Below are positions 22,878 through 36,000 of a stretch of DNA of 64,000 bases, in pieces. The position numbers and the translations under genes are program-made. Where the stretch lies: assembly GCA_035610365.1 (NCBI GenBank), contig CM069436.1:4764937-4828936 (forward strand), given 5' to 3'. Position 1 is the first letter of the stretch; each line of letters starts with the position of its first letter. Origin of the DNA: Aquatica leii. Lineage: Eukaryota > Arthropoda > Insecta > Coleoptera > Lampyridae. Under the pieces are notes generated by a model, which saw nothing but the letters and a program-made list of their open reading frames with translations, was not told the origin of the DNA and made no database searches.

Positions 22878-25687
22878 CCGTCAAACGGGGTGAAAAGGAT
22901 CATAAGGGGTAAAACGGGTCACCGATGTTTTTTTACGGAATGTTTTTAGGATTGATAGTATGCCTACGATATTCGGCAAATAAACGTTATAACATGTAGT
23001 GGGGAAGATCAGTCGTTGGTAAGAGTGTGACGAGATAGGTCGGTCGCGTTGCGTATGATTGTTATTAACAACTAAAGAAAAAGTGATACATGCGTAGTTT
23101 TTACAAAACATAAAAACGTTGATATCCACAGAGTAAGCGGTACACGTTGGAGAGTTCTGGTAAGTTTTTTTGAGTTACCTAATTAGTCGACTTCATCAAT
23201 TAAAAAAAAAATATTTAATCTTTTGTGGTTCAAGTTTGAGAATTATTTGTGTAAAAATTTCAAGTTTAGGGGTGAAACGGATCATCTTTTTGCGAGGAAC
23301 GTAACCTAGTAGGTACCTAGTAAAAAAGCAGCAGTAAAAAACAATCAAAATGTACTACTAACCTAGTATTATTTACTTTCAAGAAAAAGAATTATTGAGG
23401 GGGGGGGAGGGTTTCTTGGAAGCGGATATAGCAAGGGTGGTTCAAACCTCTACAGTAAGGTTTGAATTTTGTTTTTAATTTATGCCTGCCTCACTAAGTC
23501 CGTGTAATTTACATATTTACCTACCTACCTATCTGTGAACACGTGTTTTTTTTTGTTTACAGATATCTGCACCATGCCTCGAAAATATATAAAAAAATTA
23601 GGAACCACAAGAAAATTTCAGTATGATCCAGTTTATATGGAACGAGCAGTGGCTGCTGTTGCAAATGGTCGTATGTCTATAAGAAGAGCTTCTGAGATGT
23701 ATGCAGTCCCTTACACGATCTTGCAGTGGAGATATCGCGCAAACAGAGAGTCCAGAAAAATTGGGGGACAACCAGTCCTTTTTGACCTCGAGGAAAGGAA
23801 GCTGGTGGTATGTTTGTTAGTATGTGCGGATTGGGGATTTCCTCTACAAAGTATTGACATTCGGTATATGGTACAGCAATATCTAAACAGAGCAGGAAAA
23901 ACTGAAAAAAGAATTCAAAGACAACATGCCAGGCACAGATTGGTTCAAAACATTCATGGAGCGACACAAGGATCTTACAGTAAAATTAGCTGAAAATACG
24001 AAAAGAGTTAGGGCTGCCGTCTCCTACGAAACAGTTGAACAGTATTTTCGGCATCTTGGAGAGTCTCTGGAAGGTGTTCCACCATCAAATGTCATTAATT
24101 ATGATGAGACCAATTTTACAGACGACCCAGGAGCTGTAAAAGTCGTCGTAAGAAGGGGATCTAAACACGCTCATCGAGTTATCGATACATCGAAAACCAG
24201 TACAAGCGTCATGTTTTCGGTTGCTGGTGATGGAACACTCCTGCCGCCTTACATTATATATAGGGCAAAACATATGTACGAAGGGTGGGCAGAAGGGGGT
24301 TTTCCAGGTGCACGGTACAACAGATCGGTGAATGGCTGGTTTGACAGTACGACATTTGAGGACTGGTTCATATCAATTGCTCTGCTCTACTTTAAAAAGT
24401 TAGAAGGCTCAAAGGTCATGATAGGAGACAATTTATGTAGCCACCTTACAATTAACGTCATTGATCAGTGCGAAAAAAATAACATACGATTCATACTTTT
24501 ACCGCCGAATTCTACAGATTCACTGCAACCCCTTGATGTTGCCTATTTTCGACCCCTAAAGCGTGCTTGGCGCAATGTTCTCACAAAGTGGAAGATCAAA
24601 CACAGAGGTGTTCTTCCAAAAACCGTTTTTCCTGCATTGGTAAAAGAAGCAATAGAAGAAGTGGGACTGCAATCGGCCTTAAACACCAAAGCAGGTTTTA
24701 AAGCGTGTGGCATTGTGCCATTTAATCCCGATCACACCCTCAAAAAGATTGAACACTTGAAAAACAGAGAAGACAATAATGAAGAGAACGAGGAAGCAAG
24801 AGTAGAGCAAAGATGGGCGAACACCATTGTTGATCATTTAAGAGAACTAAGAACGGTCTCAAGTGAAAATCAAGAGGGGAAAAAGAGTTAACGTCATAGC
24901 AGGAAAAAGTGTTTGTACGAAAGACCTTCAAGAAGAAAAAGAAAGCTCCGAAGAGGAGGAAGATGGCATTGATGCGAGTTTGTCAGACGTGCAAGATGAC
25001 GACGTTCCAGAAGACTTGCTACCTGTGAGCATTGATGAACATTTTCAGCTTGGAGACTTTGTTATTGTGAAATTTGTCACGAACAAAAGAGATCGATTTT
25101 TTGCTACTAAAATTGAAGAAATTTTAGGTGAAGAGGCTGCAGTTAAATGTTTAAGGAAGAAGTCGTCAAAAAAAGAAATAACTTTTGCCTATCCCGAAAT
25201 TGACGATATCGTAGTGGTCAAGCAAGAGCAAATTATAAAAAAAATTCATGCAATCCCCCTAAGAAGAGGAACATTTACTTTTAAGACAATCTCAAATTAT
25301 AATTTAGAATAAGCATCAATAATATTTTTCATACCTTTTTACCTAGTTTAAGTTTTTTTATATTTCTTTAATAAAAATGTACTAACGCTTGCAAAATATT
25401 TTAAAAATTCTTTTTGTGATTCATTTCACCCTGAAGAGTCTTAAAAAGCAAAATAACGGTATTTAAACACCTGATCCGTTTCACCCCGACACACGGGGTG
25501 AAACGGATCACTTTTTGAAAAAAAAAAATTCCAAAATCTAATAGGTCATTTTGGGAAATTGTTCCAGTAATATGTGCCCCAGATATGTGTGTTTAACATA
25601 TATTTTTTCCAGATTTTTTTCTTTCCAAAAAAGTATGAAAAAATACCAAAAATCGAAAATTTTGATCCGTTTCACCCCGTTTGACGG
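22878..25687 (+). mobile_element. pogo-type DNA transposon with TA target duplication
   Basis: Ends are CCGTCAAACGGGGTGAAAAG and its complement at the right (CACCCCGTTTGACGG), each adjoining TA (22876-22877 and 25688-25689). Additional copies of GGGGTGAAACGGATCA lie inside at about 23269 and as a facing pair at 25472-25510. These are probably transposase-binding repeats. The element carries one transposase gene and looks young: only two frameshifts separate it from an intact reading frame. Confidence 0.88.
23574..25312 (+). pseudogene. pogo/Tigger-like transposase with C-terminal Tudor-like domain
   Basis: Cut-and-paste transposase of the pogo branch of Tc1/mariner. The N-terminus (MPRKYIKKLGTTRKF) carries a Psq-type helix-turn-helix (ASEMYAVPYTILQWRYR). 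The DDE core has Asp at NYDETNF (about 24100), MIGDNLCSH (24418) and LQPLDVAYF (24530), the DDD pattern of pogo. An acidic stretch follows, then GDFVIVKF ... FAYPEIDDIVVVKQ (about 25050-25230), a Tudor-like barrel. The frame shifts in an A-run near 23905-23915 and again in a G/A-run near 24875-24885. The ATG at 23574 follows a TTTGTTTACAG acceptor-like site. No other stop is seen. Confidence 0.88.
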
Positions 25688-26299
25688 TACATGAATATAA
25701 TGTTTGTTTTACTTTTATGTTAATGTGTTAATTTTTGTTATAGGCACCAAATGCGTTTGCAGCCACATGAAATTGAAGTATTTTGAGTACACAAAGATTG
25801 TATTATCTATCTTTTGTAAGCATTTTAGAGCTGGTTCTATAATAATGGTTATACTTAGTATGATTGTACAATGCTGTGTTATTGGTTAGTATAAACAAAA
25901 CTAACAGCCAAATATGTCAGTATTTTAAAATTAAGCATATTGCAATATTAAAAAAAAGCGTTGATTATACATTTTCTATACATTAATGTAACATTTGTAA
26001 AATATAAATAATATTATAAATAATATTTTTTAAACATTTTTAGAATGCTTTTCTAATATTGATTTTGCAACGTAATTCTGGCCATTAAGACGTTTTTGCA
26101 ATGTTTTTAAAAATGTAAATATATCTTTTGTAAAACGTTGAAAAAAACATTTCAAAAATGTTTCCTTATTGATTGGGATAGTTAGATGATCGAAATGATT
26201 AGTTTTTTAAATTTAGTTAATGTTGTTTCTTTATCATAGACTTGTTTTAGCAATGAATCCACATTTTAGATTTTGGATGGCCTAGTTTATTACACGACG

Positions 26300-26742
26300 T
26301 GCTAATAAAAATTATAATTAAGACTGTATTGTAAGAATTGTGAAGCATTCTGTGTCTGTAATGATGTGGTCAGTGATCAGCGCGAAATGCATCTTTATGA
26401 TGCCGAGGAGACCGTGCGACAAGACCAATACAAAAAGGTTTTGAAGACACACCTGCTTCCCCAAAAGCAGAAATGGTTAGAAAATGGTCCAAAAGTATCT
26501 ATGCACCATGTCAGACGGCAAAATCAGTTAAACATTTTTTAGAAGAAAAAAATATACCACTTTTGTCTTAGTCAGGAAACTTTTCAGACATGAATGAAAC
26601 CATTTGGAAGTGTTTAAAGCGACTATTAGCAAAAGACGTAACTACGAAAAATAAGTTGATTTCCAACATAATATATCATTGGAATCACAACCAAAATACC
26701 AGAGAAATAAGTCTCAATTATTGCACTTATTTTAAGAAATAA
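26300..26742 (+). pseudogene. Tc1-like transposase C-terminal remnant
   Basis: Plus-strand frames give SVMMWSVISA, then AKSVKHFLEEKNIPLL, GNFSDMNETIWKCLKR and LLAKDVTTKN. These match the Tc1 order of SVMVWGCIS, AKSVKKFLEE and GNSPDMNPIENIW. The central catalytic HDGAPCH region is altered to YAPCQ, and stops are present. It lies between the CCCAATCA element and the SRBD1 start. No inverted repeats were found. Confidence 0.75.
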
Positions 26743-27072
26743 CAGATTTGAAAGAAAAATTTGCAAATAAAATTATGTTTAGTAAAAAATGATTGGACAT
26801 ATGAAAAGTAAAAGTAGCAAAATGTTAAAAGAGAAGAAAAAATAAAAACAGTTGTTGAAACTAAAAAGAAGCTGGTATTGTTTGTGTATACGTAATAACC
26901 GGTATATATTTTATACATTGTATTAAGCATGCTGTATGCGCTAAAGTCGTTCAGTTGTTTTGTTATTTCTATAGGTTATGTTTTATTTCCGTTTGAATTT
27001 TAGGAACTGATAATTTGAATTGATGACCATTGAATATTGAATTAAAATATAATTACATAATCTATTTATACA

Positions 27073-30000
27073 ATGAGCGTAATTAAAAAAGAATTGCCAG
27101 TTAAGGTACGTATCTTACTACTTTATAAAATATTTATAAAGAATTTATAGAAAAAAAGTGTTAAACGAAAACATGAACAATCAGATTCAGACGACGAGAA
27201 GCCTCAAAAACTAGTTAAAACTTTGGCTTCAAGTTCGAACAATTCAAAAACTAATTGTAAACCGTTTTGGGAGGATTATGAATTGATAACGGGAATCGAA
27301 TGTATAAATGACGTAGTTGCAAAAAGAATTATAAAATTGTTTGACGACGATAATACGATACCTTTCATTGCAAGGTATCGAAAAGATGTCACAGGCGGTT
27401 TAACACCAAACCAATTGCATAATATCAAAGAAGAATATGATACGGTTAAAAAGTTAAAGATTAAAATCAAAACTGCAATTACTGCTATTGAAAAATTAGG
27501 AAAAATGAGTCCTAGTTTAAAAAATATAATCTTAGGAGTACGTAGTGTTGAAGAATTAGAATACATTGTACGTTATTGCTTTAAGCTGAGCTTATAATTG
27601 ATAGATTTTTTCTAGTATGCACCTTTTAAACCAGGTACGAAAAGAACCCTGGCTGAAAGGGCAAAAGCTTTAGGATTAGAAAAACCAGCTTTAGCATTAC
27701 TTGCCGGCGAAGAAACTGTTAACTTAACGACCTATGTTAAAAATGAGAAGGAACTGAATACTCTTTCGGATGTTGAAAAAGGAATTATGCATATTATAGC
27801 ATCAGTTATAGCTACTGATAGTGACGTTTTGTCTTTATTGAGGAAATTGTAAGTCTTGGTTATTTGTGTCTAAGTTTTATTTATTTATTGTAGACGAACT
27901 GAGTCGTTTTTTATGATTGAGTGCAAAAAATCATCTGCCAAAAAAGATACCAAAAATCGGGACAAAGATAAGGATGAATCAAAGTTTACGAACTATTTTG
28001 ATTACAGTATATCTTCTACTAACATAAAACCACATCAAGTAAGTCATTGATTTTTTATAGTCGTTTTGTAACCCATTTGACTAGATTTTGTGGTGTTACA
28101 TTTTGTTTGAAGTTTTTGTAATGGGATATTTTTTTGTATATAACTTTTCTCACTGCACATATGCTTAACTTATAAAGGATGCTAGTGATGAAAAGTTTGT
28201 GCTGTCCTTTTGATGGATCTAAATGAGGCGAATATTAATGAGGTCTCTTCATAATTCATGCAGTTACAGCATAGAGAAACAAAGGGAAGAACATCAATTC
28301 GTATATAAAAACCAATTTTGTAGGTTGGTAACACTGATCTCTATAATAATATGAATAGCTGATACTGTAGTCTGATATTGACACCTTTAGAGAAATCATC
28401 AGCGCCACTGATTACTGAGATAGGAACTAAAATGTAGCTAACATACTTTTTTGTGACAGTCATAAATATTAATATTTTTGTAATGCCCGTATTGCACTTG
28501 GCAATAATTGCATGTGCAATTGCAATTCACAATAAACTTCAGCAACATGGTCTTGTGTAAGCCAGGAATTGCAGCTGTAACGCGTTCCTACAATTCAGTT
28601 TATTCAATTAGACCATGTTCTAATTCGTGCAAAAATATTTTTGTTAAAGTTAATTGCTGCAATTTACTGATAATTGCAATTGCACGTGCAATTATTGCCA
28701 AATGTAATACGGGGATTAGGTATTTTCTAAATAGATTAGTATGTTTAAAAATTGTTTGGGCGCATCAGGAGTAGCTTGTGCTTTGGGGTCTTATTTAATT
28801 ATGTATGTTATGTTCTTTAATTTTCTTGATTTCTGCGCAATTTTATCATGCGTTCCATCGTTAAATCTACAGCATTTGTAATTAATTCATAAGCGAGTTA
28901 AAATGACTGTTTTACTGTGTTGTTCTTTGTATAACTTTATTGAAACTAATAGGATCATAAGGATCAGCTATCCATATGATTATAGAGATCAGTGGTTGGC
29001 AACATTAATAAAACAGGTTCGGTTTCGCGCTAAACCGTCATCATGAGATTACACTCATAGAGAAGCCACACCTTACTCTGCTCATTTGATTTAATCACAG
29101 CAGCAGGTCCTCCTTGGTTTGACTTCAGTGTCTAGACTACACCTTGATTTAGGACACTATTGACCGCGTTTTCCTCTTTACTCTTCTATTCCAATTTTGT
29201 TGGTTTTAAATACTTTTAAAAATCAATTATAAACGTAATAGCGAAGGCTTTCACGGCCAGCATCTATACTAATATAAGAATGTCTTCCGGGTTTGGACCG
29301 TGTCATTGTTGTTGTAACCGAAGTTGCCAACGTTTCGACCACTTTCGTAAGGGGCTTCATCAGGGCGTGATATAAATCGCAAACTTCTCAAAAGTTAGGT
29401 TATCCACTTGTGAAACAAGTCATAGTCTAAACTCTGAAAATGTAAGAAGGAAAACGATAACTTGAAAAAGTAAACGAAAACATACAAAGAACCACTACTG
29501 AGTTAGGTAATCAACTTGTGAACCAAGCCAGATTCTAAACTCCGTAGAAGTGACTTAAGAAGAAATAGTCTCCGTATACAAAGGAAAAGGATCGTCACGG
29601 AAGGTTAAGCTCGACTCTGAGTTACGGTTGATAAGGGGCGTGTTTTCGATAAATGACTAATGACAGCGAATCAAAGAGGGGATAATCCATGATCGCGATT
29701 GAAGTTATTGGGATGTTTGATGATTTCTATGCTTACTCGAAATTTCCCGAGGGGTAATTCACTCGACGAAAAATGTACACGTATTGCCGCAATTGGGGTG
29801 ATTGCGGAGATTTCCTAAGGATTGCGAAGATTTCTTAAAATGAGGAGATTCCTTAAAAATAAGCTTGAGAATATGAATATTGATCGACTGACATGATTTT
29901 TTTTACAGTTGCAGTCGAAATTAATGGGTTTCTGAGCCCATTCAGCTATACACTTTTGTTTCTGATGTAAGAAACTCCATTAAAACAACTACATTAAAGA

Positions 30001-33000
30001 AAAAAAAATATTTCGAATGTAAAAATACTCGGAAAATACATTTTAGTGTCTACAGGGTTACATATAGGTAGATTTATACATGAGGAGATTCCTTAAAAAT
30101 ATGCTTGAGAATATGAATATTGATCGACTGACATGATTTTTTTTACAGTTGCAGTCGAAATTAATGGGTTTCTGAGCCCATTCAACTATACACTTTTGTT
30201 CTGATCTAAGAAACTCCATTAAACTAAAAATTATACATTCATTTTTTTCAAACTTTTGTATTTTTTCTCCACTGCCACGTTGTCACATCTTTTGAGGGAG
30301 AATGGACCAGTCCCAATTAAAGAAATAGGGCCATAAAAAATATATTTATTTTCTACCGTCTGTACATCGTCTTGCTTTGGCCACACGAACTGGTCAAGTT
30401 CAGATTTCAAAAACTTTATCTTGCATGTAGAGTCATTAATGATTTCAATAACCCTATCTATATACCAAGATTGGTACATAACGGCATAATATTGTTCAAC
30501 ATTAATTAAAATAACCTCCTCGGGGACATCATCTTCGGAGAAACTTTCGTTATCGAATTCACTTTCTGTATTGTAACTGCCACTTGACGTATCGGACGTA
30601 TCAGTATTGACTGGGGTAATTGCTGTTTTCTTCTTTGATTTTGGTTTGGACATTCCTGATGTTCCTCTTACTCGAAGCAACCTATCACTCGACAAACGAC
30701 CCATTTTGCTAGAGAAAAACCGTATAAGTGTGGATTTCTTCACTACCATTTCATTATTATTCCACATTGATTCTTAAGAAGTTATTATCCGAATTTTTCT
30801 TGTCAATAACTGTTCTAAAATCTTCAATATTCAAACCCTCTACTTCGGAAAATATATTCATCTCTTCCCGCACATCTTCTAGATCATCTTCATGTATCTG
30901 GCTAATATCTTTTTCACTTTGATAAGAGCATTTTTCGCTAATTTCAGTCAACTCTATCGTGACAGTTAAAGAAATATGTTCTATCGCATTACGTTTCAAA
31001 TCGTCTGGTAATGACATACAGAGATCTTCTGAATCGATTAATGTTTGGTCCCTCGCTTTTTCAATTGTTTGTTTCAGTTGTTGAATAGAAGGAATTCCAT
31101 TGGAAGTCATTGTGGCATTAATTCTCAATTTGGCTGTTTTCTCTTTAGGAAATATGAAGTGTTCTGAAATATTAATTAAACGTAATTGATGTAATTAATT
31201 ATAGGGTATTTGCAGTCCAGTTGGCTAAGATAAACAAGCAAAATTTATTAAGAATTATTTAAGCAAGGGTGTGAAGTAGAAAAATGAACAATTTTGTGTA
31301 CTATAAAAAATCGGTTTGGTGGGAACTTTTCTAATGCGACTGGCTCTAAGCACGTATTATTGGAGATTACAAACCTGAATCACTAACAATGTCATTAATA
31401 ACTTGAATTCTGTGTTGTCTTTGTAATAATTCTAAAATATCAAAATTAACTTGTGTCACATATGTACTTGTCATAGATCTTGTCTGTCTAAAAAATCGTT
31501 CGCAGGGTTGGCTGCTGTATAACTATGGCAAAAATATTTCAGGATTTTCGAGATTTCTACACTTCTCTATTAAACTTAACCAGGCGTGTGCATTAACTTC
31601 TATGCAGCTGTATGAATTCAGAGAAATCCAATTTTTGCCCAATGTGAAATTGTCGTGATGCTTTATCCACTCTCAACACAGGCGCAAAAAAAAGTTGCAT
31701 ACCATAAATAATACACTCGACGTTCAATATTAATAGATTTATCCATGAAGGAATCTAATATGTATCGGGTTATAATTAAGTAGCGTTGGGTAGCTTTAAA
31801 CTCATCCGCTGTTAGTATAGCTGTTACTTGGTTGCTAGATAACTTTTTGTTGCTTCGAAATTCATCTTGTCAGCTTCCGCAAAAGAAGTCTATTAAAAGT
31901 TTGTGCACACAGTAAGAATGCTATTCACCGTCCTGATCGCTTAAGTTTATCTTTTGGCAACTCCTTAATCAGCCTTTCTAAATGATTTTTTGAAACAGTA
32001 TAATCTCCCATACATAGTTGCACTTTAGAATTTAGTAATCTAGTTTTTAATTTAGTGGCTATATGAATGGTATCCTGGACCACAGTCTAAGTCATAGTCA
32101 GCCTAAAATTAATTAAAATAAATGTTGGTGTCCAATATGTTCCATACACCTACCTGAAAATATGGAGAATACGGGTTTGATCCATTTTCGCTTGATGGTA
32201 AGCCGGCATGGACTTTCATGGCTTTTAAACAGCGCGTATCGCCATCAGAAGAAAAACCAGCAATTGTTATACCATTTTCGTTTGCCAGTTCTTGTAGACA
32301 TTTCCATCTTTTCAGAACATCTTCCGAATTAAACCGATTATCTGACCCAAAAATTGATAAACACAACGCTGGGGCACCGTCAATTAGTGGTTGAGCCATA
32401 AACACGTATGCGTTATTAGCAAGATTCTGTTTCTCTAAAGTATTTTTGATGTCTGAAACTGAATTTATTGTGTATTGATTGCTAATGGGATATCCAGTCT
32501 TTTCTGATAGCTCCGGCACGCAACCCACGATTTGATTTGTTGAATTATTGTAACGAACTTTACGTATTATTGCAGTTTGGTCTTCCGTATAAAAATATGT
32601 GTAGGATACTTCCTCTTTTCTAAAAATTCTTGTAATGGGGAGAATTTAATTTTTTCTTCTACATATCTTTCACAATCTGTCAGTGTTCTATTGAGTGTTG
32701 CAATTGACGGTAACCCATTCGCTGAATTGGCGGCAAGTGTTTCGTACGCTAAACGTCCTGCGGTTATCCATATATATAAACAAAAAATGTTGAATTTTGT
32801 TGCGTAGCGGTTTCCTGCTTTCTTTTTGCCATGTTTACCTGAATTTTTTTCAACGTATTTTTTGAACATATCTAAGAACGTATTGGCATTCCATGACTTC
32901 TTCAGATGTCTTGAGTTATTATCACTAATAATATTCATTGTTGGTATCAGTTGATCTTAAAATAATTGGTTAGCAGAAACCTGCTCTTTTATTTCGTCAT

Positions 33001-36000
33001 ACAAGTGGTAAAGGTCGGTGAGTTTCGACTGGCTATTATCGAAATTTAGAAAAACACTGTTCTGTTTACGCATAGAACTCCGCATGGAACGAGGAGTAGA
33101 GCGAGGAGATTTTCTTTCAGCGACAGAATTACACTCCGTTGAGATCTCCCCCGTAATTCTGTCTTTCGAAAAATCCGAAAAAGGCGTGTTTGGGAAGAAA
33201 AGAGACTCTGTTTCGCTTATTGAATGTGTTATTATAATTTCTGATTCAGCAGAATCGAAGAAATTTTGCCAGGAATTTTGGTTTTCGCTTGACAGAATTA
33301 CAATGTTATTGAGGCTTGTAGCATTGCTTTTAGCTGTTTCGTTGGATGACGACAGAGACGTTATGAACTTTAATATACTTTGATTTTTCATTCTGGAACT
33401 GTTTACAGTTTGGGGGTTATGATTTTTAAAATGTGTTTTAAAATGTCTATTAACATTGGAAAGAACCCATTTTAATTTGCTTTTTTCCACTGAGGTTTGT
33501 GCCTTAGAAATAAAATCACATTTTTGACACCGAACAAACGCACAATGATCTTGATATTCAACCGAAAGATTATCTAATTCAGCTAAACTCGTAGTTTTTT
33601 GATCCGAATCATTCAAAGTTTCCAATTTTTTTTTCTGGTAGTTTAAATAAAAAAATCTAATTCAGCTAAAGTCGTAGTTTTTTAATCCGAATCATTCAAA
33701 GTTTCCAAAAATTTTCTCTAGTAGTTTATTACAATTTTTTTAATATGTTCAATTATTTGATTGACATTTTCAGTTGAACCAACACTGTTTTAAATTCACC
33801 GCAGGAATGTTCTTTTCAGATGAAGGTTGTGTCTTTATTGTGGTTTTTTGTTTTTTGGCATGTGAACTTTCCTCATCTAAGTTAACGTTCATTGTTGATG
33901 GTTTTCTTTTTTTAGATTTTGCCTTTATATAAGATCGACAATGCTGTGACAATATGTCTAGAAGCTTAAAAAAAATAGTGAAATTTTTGGTGATTTAAAC
34001 TTAATTTAATTATTATTTTTCGTTAAGTTATAAAATACGTGGTTTTTCTTTTCGTTTTTGTTTTTTCGGTAATTTTAATATAATTAACATTTCGTTATTA
34101 AAAAAAAAGCAGACAGTTATTAAGTGTAAAGTTTAGAGGAGAGGAGGTGTTCAGGAAGAGCACCAAAGTAAGGAAATCACCGGTAGCGGAAAGTAAAGAG
34201 AGGAAAGAGGGGGATTTAGTAGAAATGTGTAAGGAACTGTTAAAGGAGGTAAAAAGTATAAGAGAGGAACAAATTAAGATGGGTCAGAAGTTGGAAGAAA
34301 ACAATAAAGAGGTTAAGGAGATGAAAGAAGAATTAAGAAAGTCAAATGAAGAATGGAAAAAGAAATTTGAAGAAATGGGAGAAAAGTATAAAAAGTTGGA
34401 GGCCAGATTGGAGAAGATAGAGAGAAGCTGGGAAAAAACGGAAAAAGAAAAAAGGAGAACAAACATAATCATAAGAGGTATGGAAGTGAAAGATGGAAAG
34501 AAGGAGCAAAAGGAGCAAGTGGAAAATTGGATGAAGAAGGATTTAAATATTGAGAAAACAGTGGTAGAAACTAGAAAGTTAGCAGAGCGTGTAATGTTAG
34601 TAAGGATGGGTACATTTAGATGTATGGAAGCAAAAAAGAAGGTTAAGAGGTACGAGCATTTATTTAGACGATGACATGACGAGAAGGGAAATAGATATAC
34701 AAAAGAAGATAAGATATGAGGCGAGTAAGATGAAGGGAGAGGGGAAAAGTATTAAAATAGGATTCTTGCAAGTGTGGGTGGAAGGTGAAGAAATATTTTG
34801 GGATGAGGAGAGGGGAACTTTAGTGAAGATGGGAGCAAAAAGCTAAGAGTTGGGAGAGGGAAAGATGAATCAAATGATGTTGGATTAGTAAGTTTTAAGG
34901 AAAATGAGATGGAAAAGCAGAATCAAATAAAATTATTGTTTTGGAATGTGGCAGGCATAAAAAATAAGGGAGAGGATTTCTGGAGATATGTAGAGGGTTT
35001 TGATATGATGGGATTGTCGGAAACATGGTTGGAGGAAAATGACTGGGAAGTATGGAAGGAAAAATTACCAGAGGGTTTATAATTGGAAGGTGGAATTTGC
35101 AACAAGAAGAGAAAGTAAAGGTAGAGCAAGGGGAGGAATACTAACGGGCATAAAACGGAACTGGTCGGTTGAAGAAGAGGAGGGAAACGAGAAGCAAGGG
35201 ATAGGGATTGTAAAAAATTATGTGGTCAGAGAAGGAAAGGAAAAATATATAGTGTTAACAGTTTATGCGGGATATGAGGATGATAAGTGAACAGATTGAG
35301 AAAATGGTACAGGGGGAGGAAAAGGGAAAGATTATTATAGGGGGGGATTTTAACGCGAGAACAGGGGAAAAGGGAGGAGAGATTATTGGAGGGGAAGTAA
35401 AGAGAAGAGTTAGCATGGATAAGACAGTTAATAGGAATGGGAAAATGTTAGTGGAGATATGTGAGGAAAAAGGGTGGTCAATTCTTAATGGAAATATAGA
35501 GGAGGGGGACAGAGGTGACTACACTTATATGGGAGGGAGGGGAGAATCGGTGATCGACTACGTGATAGTGAGTGGAGAGATGTGGGAGGACATAGAAAGT
35601 TTTAAAGTGGGGGATGAAGAGGAATCGGATCATCAGCCACTGGAAGTGATTTTAAAAGGAAAGGAGCAAGGAATTAAGGAGGGACAGAGGGGATGGGGAG
35701 TAAATAAGGTGTGGACTGAGGAAAGCATAGTAAGATATAAGATGAAGTTGGAGCAAGTGATTTGGGGAGATGTAGGGGGGGAAGAAGGACTAAAGGAGTT
35801 GACGGCAGAAATGGAGAAGGCAGTAGAAAAGAAAAGGTTTGAGAAAAGACAAGGAAAAAAGAGGAACGAAAATAGGTGGTGGAATAGAGAATGTAGAGAG
35901 GCAAAAACAGAGATGAGAAAGGCTAGAAGAAGATGGAAGAAAGGTAAAATAGAGGTGCAGGAGTATAAGGAGAAGAAAGTGAATTTTATAAATGTATGTT

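Larger units (their letters stand above)
21853..26177. mobile_element. TIR element CCCAATCA...TGATTGGG containing two younger insertions
   Basis: The left end reads CCCAATCAACAAGGAAACG. The reverse complement of the right end reads CCCAATCAATAAGGAAACA. Subterminal regions on both sides are full of AAACGTTTT/AAACATTTTT words. AT follows or precedes both ends, so AT may be the target duplication. A foldback MITE (22658-22819) and a pogo-type element (22878-25687) lie inside. Without them the element is about 1.3 kb and encodes nothing recognisable. Confidence 0.65.

Noticed and set aside
27276..27566. 96-codon minus-strand frame
   Set aside because: It is the antisense of SRBD1 exon 2, which has clear family motifs on the plus strand.
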